Origin: Serratia nevei
GTDB lineage: Bacteria; Pseudomonadota; Gammaproteobacteria; Enterobacterales; Enterobacteriaceae
NCBI RefSeq assembly: GCF_024160145.1
Contig: NZ_JAMYWQ010000021.1
Coordinates: forward strand, 29,082 to 93,081
Reading direction: 5' to 3'
Length of the DNA stretch: 64,000 bases
In this document: one piece after another, positions 49,889 through 60,922 of the stretch
Layout of the letters: each line of letters opens with the position of its first letter
Numbering within the stretch: position 1 is the stretch's first letter
Made by a program: the position numbers and the translations under genes
Notes under the pieces: model-generated
Databases searched by the model: none
What the model saw: the letters and a program-made list of their open reading frames with translations, nothing else
Told to the model about the DNA's origin: nothing

Positions 49889-51082
49889 ATGTTCTCGCCA
49901 TTCCGTTCAATACGTTATCTGTCGCTCATCGTTATTGTGGCCGCTCTTGCGCTATTTCTCTACTTCAGCGCACGAAGCGGCAATGACGCCCCGCGTTACA
50001 TCACCGCCGTGGCGCAAACCCGCGATCTGGAACAGACGGTGCTGGCCGACGGCACCCTCGCCGCACAAAAACAGGTCAGCGTCGGCGCCCAGGTTTCCGG
50101 CCAGATAAAGGCGTTGCACGTGGCGCTGGGCGATCGCGTACGCAAAGGGCAGCTGGTGGCTGAGATCGACGATTTAACGCAGCAGAATGCGCTGAAGGAT
50201 GCGGAAGCGGCATTGAAGAACGTGCAGGCGCAGCGCGCGGCCAAACAGGCGACGCTGCGCAACAACCGGCTCAGCTACCGGCGGCAGTTGGCCATTCAGG
50301 CGCGCGGCGTCGGTGCGCAGGCCGATCTCGACAGCGCCAAGGCATCGCTCGACGCCATCCGCGCCGACATTGAGGCGCTGGATGCGCAGATTATTCAGGC
50401 GCAGATCGCGGTGAACACCGCCCAGGTCAATCTCGGCTACACCCGCATCACCTCACCAATCGACGGTACCATCGTCGCCACACCGGTGGAGGCCGGCCAG
50501 ACGGTAAACGCCGTACAGAGCGCGCCGACCCTGGTTAAAGTGGCGCAGCTGGACACCATGACCATCAAGGCGCAAATCTCCGAAGCGGACGTGGTGAAGG
50601 TCAAGATCGGCATGCCGGTCTATTTCACCATTCTCGGCGAGCCGAACAAACGTTATCAGGCCCGACTGCGCGCGATAGAACCGGCGCCGGACTCGATCAA
50701 CGACGATACCACCTCATCCAGCGCCAGCAGCACCAGCTCCGCCGCTTCGTCGAGCAGCGCCGTGTATTACGTCGGGCTGTTCGACGTGGCTAACCCGGAT
50801 GGCGCGCTGCGCATTTCGATGACTGCTCAGGTGTATATCGTGTTGGACAAAGCGAGCGGCGCGGTGGTCATCCCCGCCACCGCGCTGCGCGGCGAACAGG
50901 TCGAGGTGGTCGATGAACAGGGCAACGTCGCCCAACGGCCGGTCAAGGTGGGCATCAACAATAACGTCGATGCCCAGATCGTCAGCGGCCTGCAGGCCGG
51001 TGAACGGGTGATCGTCAGCCAGGCCGCCGCCGACGCGTCGCACAATACGCGACGCCTGGGCCCGCCGCCGATGGGGATGTGA
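49889..51082 (+). CDS. macA: Periplasmic adaptor of a MacAB-type exporter
   Basis: 397-residue membrane fusion protein: N-terminal membrane anchor ([17 protein letters not shown]), lipoyl halves ([20 protein letters not shown]), a long coiled-coil hairpin (about residues 95-170) and beta-barrel domain. A Ser/Thr/Ala-rich insert ([22 protein letters not shown], about residue 285) is notable. Start 49889 has AGGGAAG upstream; a TTG at 49859 and ATG at 49868 are alternatives. It links MacB to an outer-membrane channel such as TolC. Substrates of the family include macrolides, heme precursors and peptides. Confidence 0.88.
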   Translation: MFSPFRSIRYLSLIVIVAALALFLYFSARSGNDAPRYITAVAQTRDLEQTVLADGTLAAQKQVSVGAQVSGQIKALHVALGDRVRKGQLVAEIDDLTQQNALKDAEAALKNVQAQRAAKQATLRNNRLSYRRQLAIQARGVGAQADLDSAKASLDAIRADIEALDAQIIQAQIAVNTAQVNLGYTRITSPIDGTIVATPVEAGQTVNAVQSAPTLVKVAQLDTMTIKAQISEADVVKVKIGMPVYFTILGEPNKRYQARLRAIEPAPDSINDDTTSSSASSTSSAASSSSAVYYVGLFDVANPDGALRISMTAQVYIVLDKASGAVVIPATALRGEQVEVVDEQGNVAQRPVKVGINNNVDAQIVSGLQAGERVIVSQAAADASHNTRRLGPPPMGM

Positions 51083-51084
51083 GC

Positions 51085-53034
51085 ATGAACGCTACGCCAT
51101 TGCTGCAGCTGTGCGGCGTCAGCCGCCATTTTGAGGCCGGTGAACAGAGTATCGCGGTGCTGAAAAACCTCGATCTCCGCATCCATCAGGGCGAGATGGT
51201 GGCGATCGTCGGCGCTTCCGGTTCCGGCAAATCGACGCTGATGAACATACTCGGCTGCCTGGATCGCCCCAGCGCCGGCGACTATCTGATCGCCGGGCAG
51301 GCCATCGGGCAACGGGATCGCGACAGCCTGGCCGCGCTGCGCCGCGAACATTTCGGCTTTATCTTTCAACGTTATCACTTGCTAAACGATCTCAGCGCGC
51401 TGGGCAACGTCGAAGTCCCCGCGATCTACGCCGGGCGCCCGTTTGCCGAACGCCGCCGACGGGCCGCCGATCTGTTGCGGCGCCTGGGGCTGGCACAGCG
51501 CCTGGCGTATCGCCCCAGCCAACTCTCCGGCGGCCAGCAACAGCGCGTGGGCATCGCCCGGGCCTTGATGAACGGCGGGCAGGTGATCCTGGCGGACGAA
51601 CCGACCGGCGCGCTGGACAGCCACAGCGGCCAGGAGGTGATGAGCATTTTGCAAGAGCTGCACGCCCGCGGCCATACGGTGGTGATCGTCACCCATGACC
51701 GGCAGATCGCCGCCCATGCTCAGCGCATCATCGAGCTGCGAGACGGTGAAATCGTCGCCGACCGTCGCACCGGCGGCGGCGGCACCACGCGCCTGCCGCA
51801 GGCGCCGGCCAGCGCCGCCGGCCGCTGGCAATCGCGGCGCGATCGGCTGCGCGAAGCGTTCAAAATGGCGCTGCTGGCGATGGCCTCGCAGCGGCTGCGC
51901 ACCTTGTTGACCATGCTCGGGATCATTATCGGCATCGCCTCGGTAGTCTCGGTGGTGGCGCTGGGCCAGGGCTCGCAGCAGAAAGTGCTGGCAGACATCA
52001 ACGCCATGGGCACCAGTACGCTGGAGATCTTCCCCGGCAAGGATTTCGGCGATCGGCGTTCAGCGGCGATCCAGACGCTGCGCGCCACCGACGCCGACGC
52101 ACTGGCGCAGCAAAGCTATGTGCACAGCGTCACGCCCACCGTCGCCGAAAGCGTCACTTTTCGCTACGGCAATCAGGCGGTCAGCGGCACCGTCAACGGC
52201 GTGGGGGAACAGTATTTTCAGGTACGCGGCTATCGGATAGACAGCGGCATGGCGTTTAACCGCCACAGCGTCGATGGGCTGATGCAAGAAGCGGTGATCG
52301 ATGAAAACACCCGCGACAAGCTGTTCCCCAACGGCGCAGATCCGTTGGGAACCGTGATTCTGCTCGGTACGCTGCCGTGCCGCATCATCGGCGTGGCGGC
52401 CAAAAAACAGAACGGCTTCGGCAGCGATGAAAACCTGAACGTCTGGATCCCCTACACCACCGCCATGAAACGGCTGATTGGCCAAAGCTATCTGAAAAGC
52501 ATCACCGTGCGGGTCAACGACGACGTCGATCTCGCCAGCGCCGAGGACGGCGTCACCCGTCTGCTGAGCCAACGCCACGGCGGCAAGGACTTCTTTGTGC
52601 TGAACACCGACAGCATTCGCCAAACCATCGAGAAAACCACCGCCACGCTGACGCTGATGGTATCGATGATCGCGTTGATCTCGCTGGTAGTAGGCGGCAT
52701 CGGCGTGATGAACATCATGCTGGTATCGGTGACGGAACGCACGCGGGAAATCGGCGTGCGGATGGCGGTTGGCGCGCGCGCCGGCGACATCCTGCAGCAG
52801 TTTCTGATTGAAGCGGTGCTGGTATGCCTGCTGGGGGGAACCTTAGGCGTGCTGCTGTCGCTGGCGATCGGCGCGTTGTTCAGCCAGTTCAGCAGCCATT
52901 TCGCGATGGTCTATTCCGCCGGTTCCATCGTCGCCGCCTTCGCCTGTTCAACGCTGATCGGCGTGATCTTCGGCTTTTTCCCGGCGAAGCGCGCCGCCGG
53001 GATGGATCCTATCCACGCGCTGGAGCGGGAATAG
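51085..53034 (+). CDS. macB: MacB-type ABC exporter
   Basis: 649-residue fused ATPase-permease (648 in E. coli). Walker [21 protein letters not shown] (about residues 42-61), signature [16 protein letters not shown] (about 146-161), Walker [12 protein letters not shown], then TM1 near residue 280, a large periplasmic domain and three C-terminal membrane helices ([20 protein letters not shown]). It starts two bases after the macA stop. It works by mechanotransmission with MacA and an outer channel. Confidence 0.9.
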   Translation: MNATPLLQLCGVSRHFEAGEQSIAVLKNLDLRIHQGEMVAIVGASGSGKSTLMNILGCLDRPSAGDYLIAGQAIGQRDRDSLAALRREHFGFIFQRYHLLNDLSALGNVEVPAIYAGRPFAERRRRAADLLRRLGLAQRLAYRPSQLSGGQQQRVGIARALMNGGQVILADEPTGALDSHSGQEVMSILQELHARGHTVVIVTHDRQIAAHAQRIIELRDGEIVADRRTGGGGTTRLPQAPASAAGRWQSRRDRLREAFKMALLAMASQRLRTLLTMLGIIIGIASVVSVVALGQGSQQKVLADINAMGTSTLEIFPGKDFGDRRSAAIQTLRATDADALAQQSYVHSVTPTVAESVTFRYGNQAVSGTVNGVGEQYFQVRGYRIDSGMAFNRHSVDGLMQEAVIDENTRDKLFPNGADPLGTVILLGTLPCRIIGVAAKKQNGFGSDENLNVWIPYTTAMKRLIGQSYLKSITVRVNDDVDLASAEDGVTRLLSQRHGGKDFFVLNTDSIRQTIEKTTATLTLMVSMIALISLVVGGIGVMNIMLVSVTERTREIGVRMAVGARAGDILQQFLIEAVLVCLLGGTLGVLLSLAIGALFSQFSSHFAMVYSAGSIVAAFACSTLIGVIFGFFPAKRAAGMDPIHALERE

Positions 53035-53035
53035 C

Positions 53036-53917
53036 TTAGTCGAACACGCCGGTGGAAAGGTAACGGTCGCCGCGATCGCAGACGATCGCCACCACGACGC
53101 TGCCGGGGTGGGCCACCGCGATGAGTAAAGCCCCGGCCACCGCGCCGCCGGAGCTGACGCCGCAGAAGATACCCTCACGCTGTGCCAACTGACGCATGGT
53201 CTGCTCGGCATCGCGCTGCTCGATATCCAGCACCTGATCCACCAGCTCCGGGCGGAAGATGCCCGGCAGATAAGCGGGCGCCCAACGGCGAATGCCGGGA
53301 ATGCTGCTGCCCTCCGCCGGCTGCAGGCCGATGATCTGCACCTGCGGGTTCTGGCTCTTCAGGTAACCGCCCACGCCGGTAATGGTGCCGGTGGTGCCCA
53401 TGCTGGAAACGAAGTGGGTGATGCGTCCTTCAGTCTGGCGCCAGATCTCCGGGCCGGTGGTGGTGAAGTGGGCGTAGGGATTGTCCAGATTGTTGAACTG
53501 ATCCAGCACCTTGCCCTGCCCCTGACGCTGCATCTCCAGCGCCAGATCGCGCGCCCCTTCCATCCCCTGCTCGCGGCTGACCAGGATCAGCTCGGCGCCG
53601 TAGGCGCGCATCGCCGCCTGCCGCTCCAGGCTCATGTTCTCCGGCATCAGCAATTTCAGCGTATAGCCCTTCAGCGCGGCGATCATCGCCAGCGCAATGC
53701 CGGTGTTGCCGCTGGTGGCCTCGATCAGCACGTCGCCGGGCTTGATCTCGCCGCGCAGCTCCGCCTGCTGGATCATCGCCAGCGCGGCGCGATCCTTCAC
53801 CGATCCCGCCGGGTTGTTGCCTTCCAGTTTAACCCATACCTCGCTGCCCGCCTGGGCGGCCAGCCGTTGCAGTTTTACCAGCGGGGTATTCCCGATGCAT
53901 TGTTCGAGCGTTGTCAC
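53036..53917 (-). CDS. cysM: Cysteine synthase B
   Basis: 293-residue PLP enzyme that uses O-acetylserine with sulfide or thiosulfate. The PLP lysine is K41 in [29 protein letters not shown] and SMGTTGTITGVGGYL follow. The GTG at 53917 gives the N-terminus VTTLEQCIGNTPLVKLQ seen in E. coli. The next upstream ATG (53959) lies inside a terminator hairpin. The C-terminus ends at GDRYLSTGVFD, about ten residues shorter than E. coli CysM. It lies just downstream of cysPTWA. Confidence 0.93.
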   Translation of the reverse strand: MTTLEQCIGNTPLVKLQRLAAQAGSEVWVKLEGNNPAGSVKDRAALAMIQQAELRGEIKPGDVLIEATSGNTGIALAMIAALKGYTLKLLMPENMSLERQAAMRAYGAELILVSREQGMEGARDLALEMQRQGQGKVLDQFNNLDNPYAHFTTTGPEIWRQTEGRITHFVSSMGTTGTITGVGGYLKSQNPQVQIIGLQPAEGSSIPGIRRWAPAYLPGIFRPELVDQVLDIEQRDAEQTMRQLAQREGIFCGVSSGGAVAGALLIAVAHPGSVVVAIVCDRGDRYLSTGVFD

Positions 53918-53945
53918 GTTCTTTGCCTGTGTGTTGATATGCGTA

Positions 53946-53974
53946 AAGTAAAAAGGCAACCCGGGGGTTGCCTT
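53946..53974 (-). terminator. Terminator/attenuator between cysA and cysM
   Basis: Stem AAGGCAACCC / GGGTTGCCTT. On the minus strand it is followed by TTTTTACTTT. It should reduce cysPTWA read-through into cysM. Confidence 0.75.
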
Positions 53975-53998
53975 GAATAAAAGGGCAGCTAAAACCTA

Positions 53999-55087
53999 TC
54001 AGGCGCTTTTGGCTAACGCAACAGGTTGCAGCAACCGATCGCCGGCATACAGCCGCGCATTGAGGCCGCCGACGTAATAGCGGCCGCCGCGTACCGGCGT
54101 TGGATTGCCTTCCGGCAGCACCACGCCGATCGGCTCCTGGTGCCAGCCGATCGGCTGCACCGTCAGCTGCCAGAAGTGGCCGCGCGGGCTGACTTCCAGC
54201 ACCTGTACCGGCAGCGGGCAGCGCTCGCTGCTTTCGGTCGCCACTTCCATTTCCCACGGGCGCAGGAACAGATCGACGCTGCCCTGGTGCATCGGCTGGA
54301 ACGACAGCGGCCACTGGTGCGCGCCGACGAACAGCTGAGAGCCGCGTATTTCGCCGTTCAGGCGGTTCACTTCCCCCATGAATTCCAGCACGAAGCGGCT
54401 GGCCGGTTCACGCATGATTTCGATCGGCGACCCGACCTGTTCGATATTGCCCTGGCTCATCACCACGATGCGGTCGGCCACTTCCATCGCCTCTTCCTGA
54501 TCGTGGGTGACGAACACGCTGGTGAACTTCAGCTCTTCGTGCAGCTGACGCAGCCAGCGGCGCAGCTCTTTGCGCACCTGCGCATCCAGCGCGCCGAACG
54601 GTTCGTCCAGCAGCAGAATTTGCGGCTCCACCGCCAGGGCGCGCGCCAATGCCACGCGCTGTTTCTGGCCGCCGGACAGCTGAGACGGATAGCGGTTGGC
54701 CAGGTGACCCAGCTGCACCATCTCCAGCAGCTGGGTGACTTTCTGTTTGATCGCCGCGGCATTCGGCCGCTCGCGGCGCGGCAGCACGGTCAGGCCGAAG
54801 GCGATGTTGTCGAACACCGTCATGTGGCGGAACAGCGCATAGTGCTGAAACACGAAGCCCACGCGCCTGTCGCGCGCGTGCATGTGGCTGACGTCGGTGC
54901 CGTGGAAGCCCAGCTTGCCGCCGCTCTGGCTTTCCAGCCCTGCGATGATCCGCAGCAGCGTGGTCTTGCCGGAACCGGACGGCCCGAGCAGCGCCACCAT
55001 CTCGCCGGAGGCAATATCGAGCGAGATATCGTTCAATACCTTGGTGCGACCGAAGTACTTGTTGATGCCGTTAATCTCAATGCTCAT
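53999..55087 (-). CDS. cysA: Sulfate/thiosulfate ABC ATPase
   Basis: 362-residue ATPase (365 in E. coli). Walker [17 protein letters not shown] (about residues 35-50), signature [19 protein letters not shown], Walker [12 protein letters not shown] and a C-terminal TOBE-like regulatory part. Start 55087 overlaps the end of cysW by 11 bases. Fourth gene of cysPTWA. Confidence 0.96.
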   Translation of the reverse strand: MSIEINGINKYFGRTKVLNDISLDIASGEMVALLGPSGSGKTTLLRIIAGLESQSGGKLGFHGTDVSHMHARDRRVGFVFQHYALFRHMTVFDNIAFGLTVLPRRERPNAAAIKQKVTQLLEMVQLGHLANRYPSQLSGGQKQRVALARALAVEPQILLLDEPFGALDAQVRKELRRWLRQLHEELKFTSVFVTHDQEEAMEVADRIVVMSQGNIEQVGSPIEIMREPASRFVLEFMGEVNRLNGEIRGSQLFVGAHQWPLSFQPMHQGSVDLFLRPWEMEVATESSERCPLPVQVLEVSPRGHFWQLTVQPIGWHQEPIGVVLPEGNPTPVRGGRYYVGGLNARLYAGDRLLQPVALAKSA

Positions 55088-55952
55088 GATTTTCCTCCCG
55101 CTCGAGACGCGCGTTTTGACGTTCCAGACGCCACTGCAGCGCACTCTTCAAAAATAGGGTAACGATCGCCATCAGGGTCAACAGGGCGGCGGCGGTAAAG
55201 GAGCCGACGGTGTTGTAATCCTGCTGCAACAGCTCAACCTGCAGCGGCAGGCTGTAGGTTTCGCCGCGAATCGAACCGGACACCACCGACACCGCGCCGA
55301 ACTCGCCGATGGCGCGCGCGTTGGTCAGCACCACGCCGTACAGCAGCGCCCAGCGGATGTTGGGCAGCGTCACGCGGCGGAACATTTGCCAGCCGGACGC
55401 CCCCAGCAGAATGGCGGCCTCGTCTTCCTGGCTGCCCTGGCTGAGCATCATCGGCACCAGCTCGCGCACCACGAAGGGGCAGGTGACGAAAATGGTCACC
55501 AGCACCATGCCCGGCCAGGAGAACATGATCTGGATGTTGTGCGCGTCCAGCCAGCCGCCCAGCAGGCCGTTGCTGCCGTAAAACAGCAGGTAAATCAGCC
55601 CCGCCACCACCGGAGAAACGGCGAACGGGATATCGATCAGCGTCAGCAGCAGCTGGCGGCCGGGGAAGGTGAAACGCGTCACCAGCCACGCCAGCAACGT
55701 GCCGAACACCAGGTTGAACGGCACGGTGATCAGCGCGATCAAGACCGTCAGCCAGATGGCGTGCAGCATGTCCGGATCGAGCAAGTTACTCCACATCGCG
55801 CCGAACCCTTTGGAAAAGGCTTCGGCGAAAATCGATATCATCGGCACCACCAGCAGCAGCACCGAGAACAGCGCGCCGATGGCGATCAGCGTCCATTTTC
55901 CCCAGTTGACGCGCGGGCGCTCGGCGCCGTGGAAGGCAGAAATATCAGCCAT
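55077..55952 (-). CDS. cysW: Sulfate/thiosulfate ABC permease CysW
   Basis: 291-residue inner-membrane permease, the E. coli length. Six hydrophobic segments; the ATPase-contact loop is in [20 protein letters not shown] near residue 180. It pairs with CysT. The start overlaps the cysT stop by one base. Confidence 0.96.
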   Translation of the reverse strand: MADISAFHGAERPRVNWGKWTLIAIGALFSVLLLVVPMISIFAEAFSKGFGAMWSNLLDPDMLHAIWLTVLIALITVPFNLVFGTLLAWLVTRFTFPGRQLLLTLIDIPFAVSPVVAGLIYLLFYGSNGLLGGWLDAHNIQIMFSWPGMVLVTIFVTCPFVVRELVPMMLSQGSQEDEAAILLGASGWQMFRRVTLPNIRWALLYGVVLTNARAIGEFGAVSVVSGSIRGETYSLPLQVELLQQDYNTVGSFTAAALLTLMAIVTLFLKSALQWRLERQNARLEREENHEH

Positions 55953-56791
55953 CAGTGCCCTCCTCCCAAACGTCTGCCGAAGCGGCTTTGCAATACGTTA
56001 ATGCTGAACAGCAGCAGCAGCGACGCCGCCAGGATCACCGAGGCGATGGCGCTGGCCGCTGGGTAATCGAACTCCTGCAAACGCACGAAAATCATCAGCG
56101 AGGTCACTTCCGTCTTCCAGGCGATGTTGCCGGCGATGAAAATCACCGCGCCGAACTCGCCCAGGCTGCGGGTAAAGGAGATGGCGGTGCCGGCCAGCAA
56201 TGCCGGTGCCACCTCAGGCAACACCACGCGGCGGAAGCTCTGCCAGCGCGTGGCGCCCAGCGTCTCGGCCGCCTCTTCGTATTCCGGCCCCAGCTCTTCC
56301 AGCACCGGCTGCACGGTGCGCACCACAAACGGCAGGCTGGTGAACGCCATCGCTACCGCGATCCCAAGCCAGGTAAAGGTGACCTTGATGTCGAAGTGCG
56401 CCAGCCACTGACCGTACCAGCCAGTGGTGGAAAACAGCCCCGCCAGCGTCAGGCCGGCCACTGCGGTCGGCAGTGCGAACGGCAGATCGATCAGGCCGTC
56501 CAGCAGCGAACGGCCGGGAAAACGGTAGCGCGTCAGGATCCAGGCCATCAGCATGCCGAACACCGCGTTAAACAGGCTGGCGACGCCGGCCGCCAGCAGC
56601 GTCACTTTATACGCCGCCACCACCTGCGGGTTGGAAATCACTGCCCAGTATTGCGCCAGGCTCATCTGTGCCAGCTGCATCACCAGCGCGGTGAGCGGCA
56701 ACAGCAGGATCAAACAGGTATAAAACAGGCTGCTGCCGAGGCTGAGGCCAAATCCGGGCAGCACCCGCTTACTGGACGACAACGCCAACAT
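55952..56791 (-). CDS. cysT: Sulfate/thiosulfate ABC permease CysT (CysU)
   Basis: 279-residue permease (277 in E. coli) with six hydrophobic segments and the contact loop EYEEAAETLGATRWQSFRRV near residue 178. The start codon directly follows the cysP stop with no gap, implying coupled translation. Confidence 0.96.
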   Translation of the reverse strand: MLALSSSKRVLPGFGLSLGSSLFYTCLILLLPLTALVMQLAQMSLAQYWAVISNPQVVAAYKVTLLAAGVASLFNAVFGMLMAWILTRYRFPGRSLLDGLIDLPFALPTAVAGLTLAGLFSTTGWYGQWLAHFDIKVTFTWLGIAVAMAFTSLPFVVRTVQPVLEELGPEYEEAAETLGATRWQSFRRVVLPEVAPALLAGTAISFTRSLGEFGAVIFIAGNIAWKTEVTSLMIFVRLQEFDYPAASAIASVILAASLLLLFSINVLQSRFGRRLGGGH

Positions 56792-57814
56792 TTACTTGCG
56801 CCCTGCCGCTAACAGCTGATCCAGCTCGCCGCCGGTGGCGAAGTGGGTTTTCATCACCTGCGGCCAGCCGCCGAACTGGTCTTCCACGCGGAACAGTTGG
56901 GTGTCCGGGAATTGCCCCTTCGCCGCCGCCATCGCTTTCTGGTCATACACGCGGTAGTAGAAGCTGGTGATCACCTGCTGCGCCGCCGGGCTGTAGAGAT
57001 AGTTCAGATAGGCTTTGGCCGCCTGTTCGGTACCGTTGCGCTCGACGTTTTTGTCGACCCAGGCCACCGGGAACTCCGCCAGAATATCGACCGGCGGCAC
57101 GATCACTTCGTACTTGTCCTCACCGTACTGCTTGCGGATGTTGTTCACTTCGGACTCGAAGCTGATCAGCACGTCGCCCAAGCCGCGCTCGACGAAGGTG
57201 GTGGTCGCGCCGCGGCCGCCGGTATCGAACACCAGCACGTTTTTCAGGAAGCGGGTCATGAAGGCGCGGGTCTTGGCCGGATCGTTGCCGTCGGCCTGAC
57301 TGGCGGCGCCCCAGGCGGCCAGATAGGTGTAACGGCCGTTACCGGAGGTTTTCGGGTTCGGGAACACCAGCTTCACGTCGTCGCGCACCAGATCGTTCCA
57401 GGTGTGGATCCCCTTCGGGTTGTCCTTGCGCACCAGAAACGCCATGGTGGAGTAGAACGGCGAGCTGTTGTTCGGCAGGCGCGCCTGCCAGTCCGCCGGG
57501 ATCAGCTGCCCGCGATCGTGCAGGATCTGCACGTCGGTCACCTGGTTGTACGTCACCACGTCGGCGCGCAGGCCCTGCAGGATCGCCAGCGCCTGCTTGG
57601 AGGAACCGGCGTGCGATTGTTTGATGGTCAGCTTGTCGTTCGGATGCTGTTGATTCCACTGCTGTTCAAAGCCGGGATTCAGCGCGATGAACAATTCACG
57701 GGAAACGTCATAAGAGCTGTTCAGCAATTCCGCCGCCGACGCGGCGCCGCTCGCCAACAGCGCCGCCGCCAGCCAACCTTTCAGCACAAGATTTTTAACC
57801 CGGTTTTGTTTCAT
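56792..57814 (-). CDS. cysP: Thiosulfate-binding protein
   Basis: 340-residue periplasmic receptor (338 in E. coli). Signal peptide ends near [11 protein letters not shown] (residue 27). [21 protein letters not shown], and [16 protein letters not shown] are ligand-site regions of sulfate/thiosulfate binding proteins. First gene of cysPTWA. The 100-200 bases upstream should carry the CysB-controlled promoter; TATAAA-like sequence is present on the minus strand near 57870. Confidence 0.95.
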   Translation of the reverse strand: MKQNRVKNLVLKGWLAAALLASGAASAAELLNSSYDVSRELFIALNPGFEQQWNQQHPNDKLTIKQSHAGSSKQALAILQGLRADVVTYNQVTDVQILHDRGQLIPADWQARLPNNSSPFYSTMAFLVRKDNPKGIHTWNDLVRDDVKLVFPNPKTSGNGRYTYLAAWGAASQADGNDPAKTRAFMTRFLKNVLVFDTGGRGATTTFVERGLGDVLISFESEVNNIRKQYGEDKYEVIVPPVDILAEFPVAWVDKNVERNGTEQAAKAYLNYLYSPAAQQVITSFYYRVYDQKAMAAAKGQFPDTQLFRVEDQFGGWPQVMKTHFATGGELDQLLAAGRK

Positions 57815-58015
57815 TCTGCACCTTATCACTGAGTCATTCCTTCAGGCTTTCGCCTTATTGACGACCAGTGTATTTATAACTCGGTGCGGAGCTGTAACGC
57901 TTTTATATACCGTTTAGTGATTTACAAGCATCAAACGCTATAAGGCAGGGAATGCGAGGCGTTTTCGGGGCGGGAAAACGGGCCGAAGCCGGGCGCGCCG
58001 GCTTCGGCAACGGCG

Positions 58016-58915
58016 TCAAAGTGACAGCAGGCGCGTCAGCGATGGCGCAAAGTAGTAGCTGCCGGTAACCGCACGGCTGAAACGCAGCATCGCGTCGCGT
58101 TTGCCGTCCAGATCGCCGAACATGCTCAGCAGCTGCTGCTCGATATTGTGCAGGCGTGCGCAATAGGCGATGAAGAACAGGCCGTGCTTGCCGCTGGCGG
58201 TGCCATAAGGCAGGCTCTGGCGCAGAATTTTCAGGCCTTTGCCGTTCTCTTTCAGATCGACGCGGCTGACGTGCGAGGTATCCGGGCGCCGATCGGCCGG
58301 CAGCTCTTCGCTGTCGTGCTTGGTGCGGCCGATGATCTGCTCCTGCTGTTCGGTGGTAAAGCGCTGCCACTGGCGCAGGTTGTGCTCGTAGCGTTGCACC
58401 AGCACGTAGCTGCCACCTGCGTCCTCTTCGCCTTCGGCAATCGTCGCCACTGCCGGGCGCTGCTCGCCCTGCGGGTTTTCGGTACCGTCGATGAAACCGC
58501 TCAGATCGCGCTCTTCCACCCAGCGGAAACCGTGGGTTTCTTCTTCAATCTTGATGGCGTTGCCGAACGCCGCCAGTGCCGCCTGCGCCAGCGTGAAGTT
58601 GACGTCGTGACGCAGCGACTGAATGTGGATCAGCATATCGCGCTGGGTGGCCGGCGCCAGCCCTTTGCCGAGCGGCGTGAACGGCTTCAGCTCTTGCGCG
58701 CCCTGGCCGTTGGAAAGATCGTGCCAGACGTCATAGCCGAAAGCGATCACCGCGCCGAGGCGCGCATCGGGAAACTGCTGCTGCAGCTCGCTCAGCGTCT
58801 GACAAAACTGTTTGCAGCCCTGGCGCAAGTCGGCGAATTCGCCCTGTACGGTGGCTTCCATAAAAATGGCGAAACGGCAGTGCTCCAGCAGAATACCGCT
58901 CTGAACCTGTGTCAT
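58016..58915 (-). CDS. yfeX: Dye-decolorizing type heme peroxidase YfeX
   Basis: 299-residue DyP peroxidase, same length as E. coli YfeX. The catalytic Asp143 is in GFIDGTENP, the proximal heme His215 in [10 protein letters not shown] and Arg232 in [11 protein letters not shown], all at E. coli positions. It probably oxidises porphyrinogens and dyes; deferrochelatase activity has been debated. The start at 58915 was chosen by E. coli N-terminus (MTQVQSGIL). Confidence 0.93.
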   Translation of the reverse strand: MTQVQSGILLEHCRFAIFMEATVQGEFADLRQGCKQFCQTLSELQQQFPDARLGAVIAFGYDVWHDLSNGQGAQELKPFTPLGKGLAPATQRDMLIHIQSLRHDVNFTLAQAALAAFGNAIKIEEETHGFRWVEERDLSGFIDGTENPQGEQRPAVATIAEGEEDAGGSYVLVQRYEHNLRQWQRFTTEQQEQIIGRTKHDSEELPADRRPDTSHVSRVDLKENGKGLKILRQSLPYGTASGKHGLFFIAYCARLHNIEQQLLSMFGDLDGKRDAMLRFSRAVTGSYYFAPSLTRLLSL

Positions 58916-59097
58916 GTTGTTATCCTCAATACCAGAATCCGGCAACAGGTAAGGTATGGCGGTTGACGCGCGGGTTCCCTGTTACAAACGCGCGCTATCA
59001 TACCGCAAGCATCGGCGATTGCCTTGCAGCAGCGCAAAGAAAATAGGGGTAATGGCTTGAAAAGGCAGGCGCCGTGAACCGGCGCCCGTTGAACATA

Positions 59098-59685
59098 TTA
59101 CTGCTGCGGCTTGGCGTGCCAGATGATTTTGCTGACCGTCCAGCTTTTCAGGGTGTCGTCCGGCGGGATGATGTCCTGCGCCCCGGCCCACTTGCCACTG
59201 AAGATATAGGTGACGTACTTGCTCTGTTCCGCCACACACTCCACTTTGCCGGCGTCTTCGCCGCTGCCCGGCTTACAGGAGCCGAACGCCTTGCTGTACA
59301 TGTCGCCGAACGGCGTGCCGAGCTTGTTGCCCCACTCCGTCGCCACTTTCTGATCCATCACGTCTACCCGCTGCACGTGGCCTTTCGGCTCGCCGGTGAT
59401 CACCAGCTTCACTTCGTCGCCGGACAGCGCCTGGTAATAGGAGACGATCTGGCCGTTGCTGGTCGCCATGCCGCCGCGCAGGCGGTAGTTGCCGTCCAAC
59501 CCGTCGTTGATGGCGCTTTCCGACATCGGCGTGCCGGCGTTGAGCTTGCCGACGCCCTTGGCACCGACCTCCAGGCTGCTGCCGAACCAGTTGAACGGCG
59601 ACAGGCTGGACCAGGAGAAATTGGACATGCTCGAACAGCCGGTCAGTAACAGCGGCAGCCCTAACAACAGGGGGCGAATATTCAT
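59098..59685 (-). CDS. yfeY: Lipoprotein YfeY (RpoE-regulated family)
   Basis: 195-residue lipoprotein with lipobox LLLTGC (Cys about residue 16) and a DUF1131-type domain. In E. coli YfeY is sigma-E regulated; function unknown. AAGGAG lies before the ATG at 59685. I did not find a clear sigma-E promoter (GGAACTT-N16-TCTGA) in the 150 bases upstream. Confidence 0.88.
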   Translation of the reverse strand: MNIRPLLLGLPLLLTGCSSMSNFSWSSLSPFNWFGSSLEVGAKGVGKLNAGTPMSESAINDGLDGNYRLRGGMATSNGQIVSYYQALSGDEVKLVITGEPKGHVQRVDVMDQKVATEWGNKLGTPFGDMYSKAFGSCKPGSGEDAGKVECVAEQSKYVTYIFSGKWAGAQDIIPPDDTLKSWTVSKIIWHAKPQQ

Positions 59686-59841
59686 CTCTAGCTCCTTAAA
59701 CATCAATGGCACGGGGCGGTAATCCGCCCCTGCCGCACTCGGTGTTTTGCTGCGTGCCAGCCTCTCACAACGGCCCGCACGACGCCAACGGTTGCCAGCT
59801 TGGAGTGCGGAAAATGCGAAAAGTGCCGCACTTCCCGGTAA

Positions 59842-60306
59842 TTAGTCGGTGTGCTCCGCCGGCGCAAAACAGGCTTTCAGGCGCGCATTCAACAGCAGAT
59901 AGCTCAGCGCCAGCGCATCGAGCAGCGCCAACGCCAGCTCCAGCCCCGGCGCATCGCCGTCCTGGCGCCACAGGCTGAACAGCGAGCCGCCGAGCGACGC
60001 CAGCACGGAGATAATCAGCCCCCAACGCCAGCCGCGCCACAGCCGCGGCCATTGGTGGCGGCGGCCGCTCAGCAAAAACGCCAGCGCCGCCGGCAGGCCG
60101 AGCAGCATGCCGTACCAAAAGCGTTGGGTATCCGGATAAAACAGCGCCAGCAAGCTTTCGCCCTGCTCACGCGAAGCGCCGGCCATCACGAACAGCAGCC
60201 AAGTGCGCGCCTGCAAAATCAGCACGGCCCAAAATCCCAGCGGCAGCCGCAGCGCGCCGTGCTGGTCGTAATCGTCCGGGGAAAACCGGGGTAAGAATGG
60301 CTTCAA
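59842..60306 (-). CDS. yfeZ: DUF2919 membrane protein YfeZ (TTG start)
   Basis: 154-residue inner-membrane protein with about four hydrophobic segments; ILQARTWLLFVMAGASREQG and LLNARLKACF match E. coli YfeZ. No ATG fits. AAGGAA lies seven bases before a TTG at 60306 giving LKPFLPRFSPDDYDQHGAL, which aligns with the E. coli start region. An upstream ATG would add 22 residues without similarity. Function unknown. Confidence 0.82.
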   Translation of the reverse strand: MKPFLPRFSPDDYDQHGALRLPLGFWAVLILQARTWLLFVMAGASREQGESLLALFYPDTQRFWYGMLLGLPAALAFLLSGRRHQWPRLWRGWRWGLIISVLASLGGSLFSLWRQDGDAPGLELALALLDALALSYLLLNARLKACFAPAEHTD

Positions 60307-60481
60307 CGATCGTTCCTTGCCAACAGAATAAAGACTATGGCTACAGATGGGCGCCGGCGGCGGGAATTTCAATGCGTCGGCTTAAGAAGCTCTTAAGATC
60401 GGCATGTTTTAATCCTTATCACTTAGCCCGCAGCCCGATATCAGCGGGAGATGATTTTCGATAACGATAAGGAAGCGCAAC

Positions 60482-60880
60482 ATGAAAAAACTGACTCTGG
60501 CCGCCCTGATCGCGCTGTGCAGCGCACCGGTACTGGCGCAACAAGGCGGGTTCCTCGATCCGGCCGCGCCGCAGGCTCAAACGCAAACCACCGCACAAGG
60601 CGGTTTCTCCGGCCCCAGCGCGGCGCTGACCACCGTGGACAAGGTGAAATCGCTGAGCGACGACGCCTGGGTGATGCTGCAGGGCAACATCGAGCAGCGC
60701 ATCGGCGACGAAACCTATACCTTCCGCGACGCCACCGGCACCCTGACGGTCGATATCGATCGCAAACGCTGGAACGGCCAAACCGTTACGCCGAAAGACA
60801 AGGTGCAGTTGGAAGGCAAAGTGGATAAAGACTGGAACAGCGTCGAAGTGGACGTGAAAACCGTCAAAAAGCTGCCGTAA
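60482..60880 (+). CDS. YgiW/YdeI-family periplasmic OB-fold protein
   Basis: 132-residue exported protein of the bacterial OB-fold (BOF) family. Signal peptide ends near APVLA-QQGG (residue 19), then GGFSGP and the domain with VKSLSDDAWVMLQGNIEQRI and GTLTVDIDRKRWNGQTV. Homologues YgiW/VisP and YdeI contribute to stress and antimicrobial-peptide tolerance. An internal FLDPAAPQAQTQTTAQGGF repeat-like stretch precedes the domain. It converges on ypeA. Confidence 0.85.
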   Translation: MKKLTLAALIALCSAPVLAQQGGFLDPAAPQAQTQTTAQGGFSGPSAALTTVDKVKSLSDDAWVMLQGNIEQRIGDETYTFRDATGTLTVDIDRKRWNGQTVTPKDKVQLEGKVDKDWNSVEVDVKTVKKLP

Positions 60881-60886
60881 TGCACT

Positions 60887-60918
60887 GCGGCGGGCGGTGC
60901 AACGCCGCCGCCCGCCGC
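60887..60918. terminator. GC hairpin between ygiW-like gene and ypeA
   Basis: An 11-bp perfect stem GCGGCGGGCGG / CCGCCCGCCGC with a 10-base loop in the 42-base convergent gap. No T tract follows on either strand, so it is a hairpin-only, not a classical, terminator. Confidence 0.5.
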
Positions 60919-60922
60919 TCGA

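Noticed and set aside
53918..53959. ATG start for cysM at 53959
   Set aside because: It lies inside a terminator hairpin, and the added residues do not match CysM.
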